Shown one piece after another: positions 40,475-44,196 of a stretch of DNA of 44,196 nucleotides. The notes below the pieces were generated by a model. It worked only from the letters and a program-made list of their open reading frames with translations, did not search any database and had not been told where the DNA came from. The position numbers were made by a program, and so were the translations under genes. Source of the stretch: DATGLE01 sp035294325 (GTDB lineage Bacteria; Chloroflexota; Ktedonobacteria; Ktedonobacterales; Ktedonobacteraceae); assembly GCA_035294325.1 (NCBI GenBank), contig DATGLE010000141.1, positions 1 through 44,196 of the forward strand, in the 5' to 3' direction. Every line of letters begins with the position of its first letter. The first letter of the stretch is position 1.

Positions 40475-43400
40475 TGCAAGCGCCATTTGCGGATCCACTG
40501 ACAGGATTGGAGCGGCTGAGAACCTCGCTGCCACTGGTGGGGCGCGACTTTGAAATGCAGGTTATGCGCTCGCTGCTCGATACGGCGGCCCTGAATGAGC
40601 CAGCGGGAGCGCATGCCCTGCTCATCAGCGGCGAGGTTGGCGTGGGTAAGACGCGTCTGCTGGCAGCGCTCTGCCAGGAGGCCAGGGAGCGCGACTTTCG
40701 CGTGCTGGAAGTGAGCGCCTATGAGGCCGGGCGCATGCTCCCCTATCTGCCATTCAGCGAAGCGCTGCGCTCCCTCATACGCTCACTGACATTGGGGCAG
40801 TTGCGCCGCTATATCAGGCTCTCGCCCTCAGAAGGCGAGGATATGAGGCAGGATGAGGCAGGGGTTATCGCTTTAAGCGGCGCCCCGTTTGTTACGGCGC
40901 TGGCTCGTCTCTTTCCCGACCTACCGGCGCTGCTCGATATAAATCCATCACCGGCCGAGGTTCTTTCGCCTGAGCAGGAGAAGTTTCGCCTTTTCGATGC
41001 GGTGGCAACCCTGCTGGAACGCGCCGCCGATGACCAGCCGATCCTGCTGGGTATCGACAATCTGCAATGGGTCGATAGCGCCAGCCTGGAATTGATGCTG
41101 TATCTCACGGTGCGCCTGCGAGACTGCCGCGTTGCGCTGGTGGGCGTCACACGCCCGTCGCGTCCACGCGAACCGGCGGAGGATGACGCTCCTGGTGGGG
41201 CGATGGCAGCCACGCAGATCCTGAGCAGCCTGGTACGTGAAGGCATCCTGCATATTCTGGCACCCGGCCCGCTCAGCGCCGAAGCCGCCGGGCAGCATCT
41301 ACAGGCCCTGCTGCCCGGCGTCATTCCACAGGAAACCGCCCGCGCGCTGCTCGAACGCGCCGAGGGCAATCCCTTCTTTCTGGAAGAACTGGTGCGTATG
41401 CAGACGCTCAGCCACCAGTTGGAGTTGCGCGAGGGCGTGTGGCGAGCAACGCGCGCGGGCAGCGCAAAGCTGCCGGATAGTGTTATCGCAGCGGTAAGGC
41501 AGCGCCTCCAGGCACTGAGCGCGCCCTGCCTGGAGACCTTGCAGGTCGCTGCCCTCTTTGGCCGCACTTTCCCCGTCAACGCGCTGGTACAGGCGACCCG
41601 GAAAAGCGAAGATAAGCTGCAACCGCTCATAGACGAGGCACTCCAGGCAATGCTGATCGCCCCTGCCCCTCCTCAAATGGGACAGGAGGAAGATTTCGGC
41701 ATGGAGGCCATCGCCGGCGCATTTCCAGAGCCGTTCCGGGATCTGGCTTTGCAGCGCTACATGTTCTGCCAGGGTATTGTGCAGGAGGTACTATACACCG
41801 GCATACCCGCTTACCGCTCCCGCGTATTTCACGCCGCGATTGGCAGAGCGCTGGAAGTGCATTATGGTCATGAAGCCGTGAGCCACGCCGCCGAACTGGT
41901 GCGACACTACGCGCTGGGCGGCGAAAGGGCGGCGACGCTGCGCTGGAGCCTGCGCGCCGGAGAGGATGCCGCTCGCCAGCAGGCGCACCGCGAAGCCATC
42001 GCTCATTTCCAGCTGGCGCTCAAATTGCTCGAAGCGGGGGCGGAGGAGGGCAAAGCCAGCGCCGGAAATATACCCTCTATCGCAGAACTCCGGCTGAGCA
42101 TCGGCGATCTCTGGTTTCGACTGGGCGAGCTGGATCAGGCTGTAAGCGCGCTTCAACAGGCAATACAACAATTCCAGTCTCTACCCGCGCGTTCCCCCCT
42201 CCTGCTGGCGCGAGCCAATCGCCTCCTCTCCGATGCCTACCGTATGCAGGCTCGCTACGACCTGGCGCTATCCCATCTCCAGGCAGCCTCATCCGCGCTG
42301 GATAGCAACTGCTCCGCTAGCGCGAGCGGGCCGGCGCAATCCGTGCCCTGGTTTCCAGGCCGCAGCTTCTCGCACAATCTGACGGCGGCTTCCTCGAAGC
42401 AAGTGGATACGAGCGAGCGCACCCTTCTCCTTCAATCGCAGGCCACGCTTGCCACGCTGCTCTATCGCCCGGTGGAGGCGGAGGAGATGCTGTGGCAATC
42501 GTACCAGCTGGCGACTGAGCAGTGCGATAGGGGCAGCCAGGCGTTCGCGCTGCACTGGGTAGGCTACCTGCGTGGTTGGGGAGAGAAGATCCATGAGGCC
42601 ATCCGTCTCCAGAAGCAGGCCCACGACCTCTACGTCGCTATTGGCGATCCCTTCCGCGCCGCACTGGGCGATCAGGGGCTTGGCATCATCTACCAGGTCA
42701 TGGGCGAGATGGAAAGCGCGCGCCTGCATACGCTGCGTGGCCTGGAATGCGCGCGGCGCTACGGCGTCCGTCATATCCTGGGCTGGCTGCACTGGAATCA
42801 GGGCGCTATGGCCCTGACGGAAGGCAACTGGGAGAGCAGCGAGGCCCATCTGCAACAGGCATTGCAGGAAGCCGGCAGGGATAACAATGCGCGCCTGAAG
42901 CCGGTTGTGCTGCAAGCGCTGGCGGAACTGCATTTCCGGCGCGGCAACTGGCAGCAGGCGGAGCAATACTTTCTGGAGAGCATTCAGGCGGCAACTTCAA
43001 CCGAGTGGCTCCCCGGCTCCATCGCGCTCTATGGACATTTTCTGGCCGTCACCGGGCGTAGAACCGCCGCGCGAACGCAGCTTGAGCGCGCCGCCGATAT
43101 TCCCGAGCCACCGGGATTTGGTGGCAGCTTCTACCTGCCATTTCTTGCCGAGGGCTACCTGCACCTCGATTTAACGGAACAAGCCTCAAAGTATATTCAG
43201 CGCATCTTCAACCTGCGCGGCTTCATCTATTATGGCAACGCGGTTGATCGCATCCTCGGCGTAGTAGCTGCGCATGCTGGCGATTGGGAAACGGCTGAGC
43301 GGGCCTTTGAGGAAGGACTGAGCCACTGCCAGCGCGCCGGCAACGAACCGGAGGAGGCCGCCATTCTGTACGAGCAGGCACGGGCAGTGCTGATGCGCGG

Positions 43401-43788
43401 CGCACCGCTGGCACAGGTTCACGCGCTCTGTGAGAGAGCGCGTGAACTCTTCCTTCGCTACGATATGCAGCGCGCCGTCGCTATGGTGGATACACTGCGT
43501 GGGGGCGCCGCTCAGTTGCAGCAGAAATTGAAGCAGTTGCCCGCGAAGGCCATCGCCCCGGACTCACGCCACAACCACTATGAACTGCCGCCTGCCGCCC
43601 GCCTGACAAAACGCGAGCTTGAGGTGCTGCGCCTGGTCGCGGAAGGCCATACTGACCGCGAGGTTGCGGATACTCTCGTCATCAGCCCGCGCACGGCCAA
43701 TCGCCACCTGAGCAATATCTTCGTGAAGCTGGATGTGCCGGGCCGCGCTGCCGCCGTCGCCTACGCCATTCGGCAAGGACTGGTGTGA
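40474..43788 (+). CDS. Large LuxR-family regulator with AAA-type ATPase and TPR repeats (LAL type)
   Basis: 1104 aa. After LVGRDFEMQVMRSLL a Walker A motif GEVGVGKT lies at 53-60; Walker B is ILLGIDNLQWVD at about 187-198. A winged-helix-like region and a long helical part (about 430-1000) with TPR-like repeats (AISHFQLALKLLE, ALQQAIQQF, AEQYFLESIQ) follow. The C-terminal LuxR helix-turn-helix is LTKRELEVLRLVAEGHTDREVADTLVISPRTANRHLSNIFVKL (about 1040-1082). Such ATP-dependent one-component regulators activate transcription on binding a small ligand. Ligand and targets are not evident. It shares an overlapping start with the small membrane protein before it. dnaE follows from its own promoter. 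Confidence 0.9.
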   Translation: MQAPFADPLTGLERLRTSLPLVGRDFEMQVMRSLLDTAALNEPAGAHALLISGEVGVGKTRLLAALCQEARERDFRVLEVSAYEAGRMLPYLPFSEALRSLIRSLTLGQLRRYIRLSPSEGEDMRQDEAGVIALSGAPFVTALARLFPDLPALLDINPSPAEVLSPEQEKFRLFDAVATLLERAADDQPILLGIDNLQWVDSASLELMLYLTVRLRDCRVALVGVTRPSRPREPAEDDAPGGAMAATQILSSLVREGILHILAPGPLSAEAAGQHLQALLPGVIPQETARALLERAEGNPFFLEELVRMQTLSHQLELREGVWRATRAGSAKLPDSVIAAVRQRLQALSAPCLETLQVAALFGRTFPVNALVQATRKSEDKLQPLIDEALQAMLIAPAPPQMGQEEDFGMEAIAGAFPEPFRDLALQRYMFCQGIVQEVLYTGIPAYRSRVFHAAIGRALEVHYGHEAVSHAAELVRHYALGGERAATLRWSLRAGEDAARQQAHREAIAHFQLALKLLEAGAEEGKASAGNIPSIAELRLSIGDLWFRLGELDQAVSALQQAIQQFQSLPARSPLLLARANRLLSDAYRMQARYDLALSHLQAASSALDSNCSASASGPAQSVPWFPGRSFSHNLTAASSKQVDTSERTLLLQSQATLATLLYRPVEAEEMLWQSYQLATEQCDRGSQAFALHWVGYLRGWGEKIHEAIRLQKQAHDLYVAIGDPFRAALGDQGLGIIYQVMGEMESARLHTLRGLECARRYGVRHILGWLHWNQGAMALTEGNWESSEAHLQQALQEAGRDNNARLKPVVLQALAELHFRRGNWQQAEQYFLESIQAATSTEWLPGSIALYGHFLAVTGRRTAARTQLERAADIPEPPGFGGSFYLPFLAEGYLHLDLTEQASKYIQRIFNLRGFIYYGNAVDRILGVVAAHAGDWETAERAFEEGLSHCQRAGNEPEEAAILYEQARAVLMRGAPLAQVHALCERARELFLRYDMQRAVAMVDTLRGGAAQLQQKLKQLPAKAIAPDSRHNHYELPPAARLTKRELEVLRLVAEGHTDREVADTLVISPRTANRHLSNIFVKLDVPGRAAAVAYAIRQGLV

Positions 43789-43873
43789 ACTCCTCCTGCC
43801 CATAAGGGCTAAAACATGGTGATTCTCTCCTGGACAGGTCTTTAATAGAGAAGGAGAGCTTTTAGTTTTTCAC

Positions 43874-43901
43874 TTGACAAATAGAACAAATATTCTATAC
43901 T
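43874..43901 (+). promoter_or_regulatory. dnaE promoter with a symmetric site between -35 and -10
   Basis: TTGACA (43874-43879), 16-base spacer and TATACT (43896-43901). ATAGAA (43881-43886) and TTCTAT (43893-43898) form a perfect inverted repeat with a six-base spacer that would place a bound repressor over the promoter. It contains GAAC-N4-ATTC, one base from the GAAC-N4-GTTC pattern of Gram-positive-type LexA boxes. The leader to dnaE is about 190 bases and contains the next repeat element. Confidence 0.6.
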
Positions 43902-43916
43902 CTATATAGATTGTAA

Positions 43917-44064
43917 CTACTCAGGTCCGCTCTTTCCTTGACTGCCCAGCGCTGCGGCGCTTCGCATCCGTGAGTAGTGGGTGCATATGAGCGGCCTGCG
44001 CCCGCCTCATATGCACCCACTACTCACGGACAAGCCGCCGAAGGAGGCACAGGGACCTGAATAG
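43917..44064. repeat. Palindromic element with terminal inverted repeats inside the dnaE leader
   Basis: Ends CTACTCAGGTCC (43917-43928) and GGACCTGAATAG (44053-44064) are inverted copies with one mismatch. Inside, arms 43967-43991 and 44006-44030 are perfect reverse complements (25 bp) around CGGCCTGCGCCCGC. It shares the tip and ends with the copy at 15207-15320. The layout, about 148 bases with terminal repeats, is that of a small non-autonomous mobile element. Confidence 0.85.
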
Positions 44065-44095
44065 CCGCGATTCTATTTCTTGACGGAGGAAATCT

Positions 44096-44196
44096 ATGGG
44101 GGCTGATTTCGCGCATTTACACGTCCATACAGAATATTCGCTGCTGGACGGCTTTAGCCGCATCAAGAAGCTGGTGCAGCAGGCGAAGGCATTGGG
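44096..44196 (+). CDS. dnaE: DNA polymerase III alpha subunit, N-terminal fragment (cut by window edge)
   Basis: Only 33 codons are present. FAHLHVHTEYSLLDGFSRIKKLV is the typical start of the PHP domain of DnaE, with the HVHTEYSLLDG metal-site motif. Start ATG 44096 is preceded by GGAGG at six to seven bases. The fragment is too short to distinguish DnaE1 from DnaE2 or a PolC relative, though the N-terminal PHP location excludes PolC. Confidence 0.88.
   Translation, partial: MGADFAHLHVHTEYSLLDGFSRIKKLVQQAKAL

Noticed and set aside
5195..44064. CRISPR array or integron attC array as explanation of the palindromes
   Set aside because: Copies are far apart, one per intergenic gap, without spacers or an integrase, cas gene or cassette structure.

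Overview
The window looks like chromosomal DNA of a Ktedonobacteria-type member of the Chloroflexota. This is inference. It rests on GC-rich coding sequence, the mixture of actinobacterial-like and Gram-positive-like gene types, LuxR regulators with a large ATPase, RskA-like and FHA proteins, and abundant GC-rich palindromic intergenic repeats. No rRNA, tRNA, CRISPR array, prophage or complete insertion sequence was recognised. The right edge cuts dnaE after 33 codons.

Layout. 1-7,000 (minus strand): recJ, hemW, a membrane-anchored parvulin-type foldase, then rpsR, ssb and rpsF in the conserved S6-SSB-S18 operon with a good promoter. 7,200-11,000 (plus): a GT-C-type membrane glycosyltransferase, rpmI-rplT with its own promoter and no infC in front, and a SpoU-type RNA methyltransferase. 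11,000-20,200: a PilJ-like chemoreceptor, a biotin carboxylase, signal peptidase I, a PHP phosphoesterase, RNase Y and a PIG-V-like mannosyltransferase. 20,300-26,000 (plus, accessory): a Nudix protein with a degenerate box, a hicBA toxin-antitoxin pair, a divergent TcmP-like protein, a solitary DNA methyltransferase and a large unknown protein with a nucleoside-phosphorylase-like C-terminus. 26,150-28,500 (minus): a cyclase/formamidase and a zinc-ribbon membrane protein with an RskA-like outer domain.

The most distinctive region is 28,910-35,872 (minus strand). Four consecutive genes encode, in transcription order, a predicted catalytically dead Ser/Thr kinase fused through a Tat-like anchor to a Rieske [2Fe-2S] domain; an FAD/NAD oxidoreductase fused to two FHA domains and a zinc ribbon; a polyferredoxin with two cyclic-nucleotide-binding-like domains; and a membrane cytochrome b-like protein with two pairs of histidines 14 residues apart. 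Together they look like a membrane electron-transfer chain in which three of the four redox proteins carry a signalling module. I know of no described system with this arrangement, but I could not search.

Downstream, 36,179-39,307 holds three tandem secreted paralogues and a fourth, divergent one facing them. A small membrane protein overlapping a giant LuxR-type ATPase regulator follows, then the dnaE promoter and start.

Scattered through nearly all intergenic spaces are about a dozen long palindromes. Their arms are perfectly self-complementary (22-35 bp) but largely private to each copy, while the loop tip and the GC-rich flanks recur. One copy lies between the dnaE promoter and its start codon.
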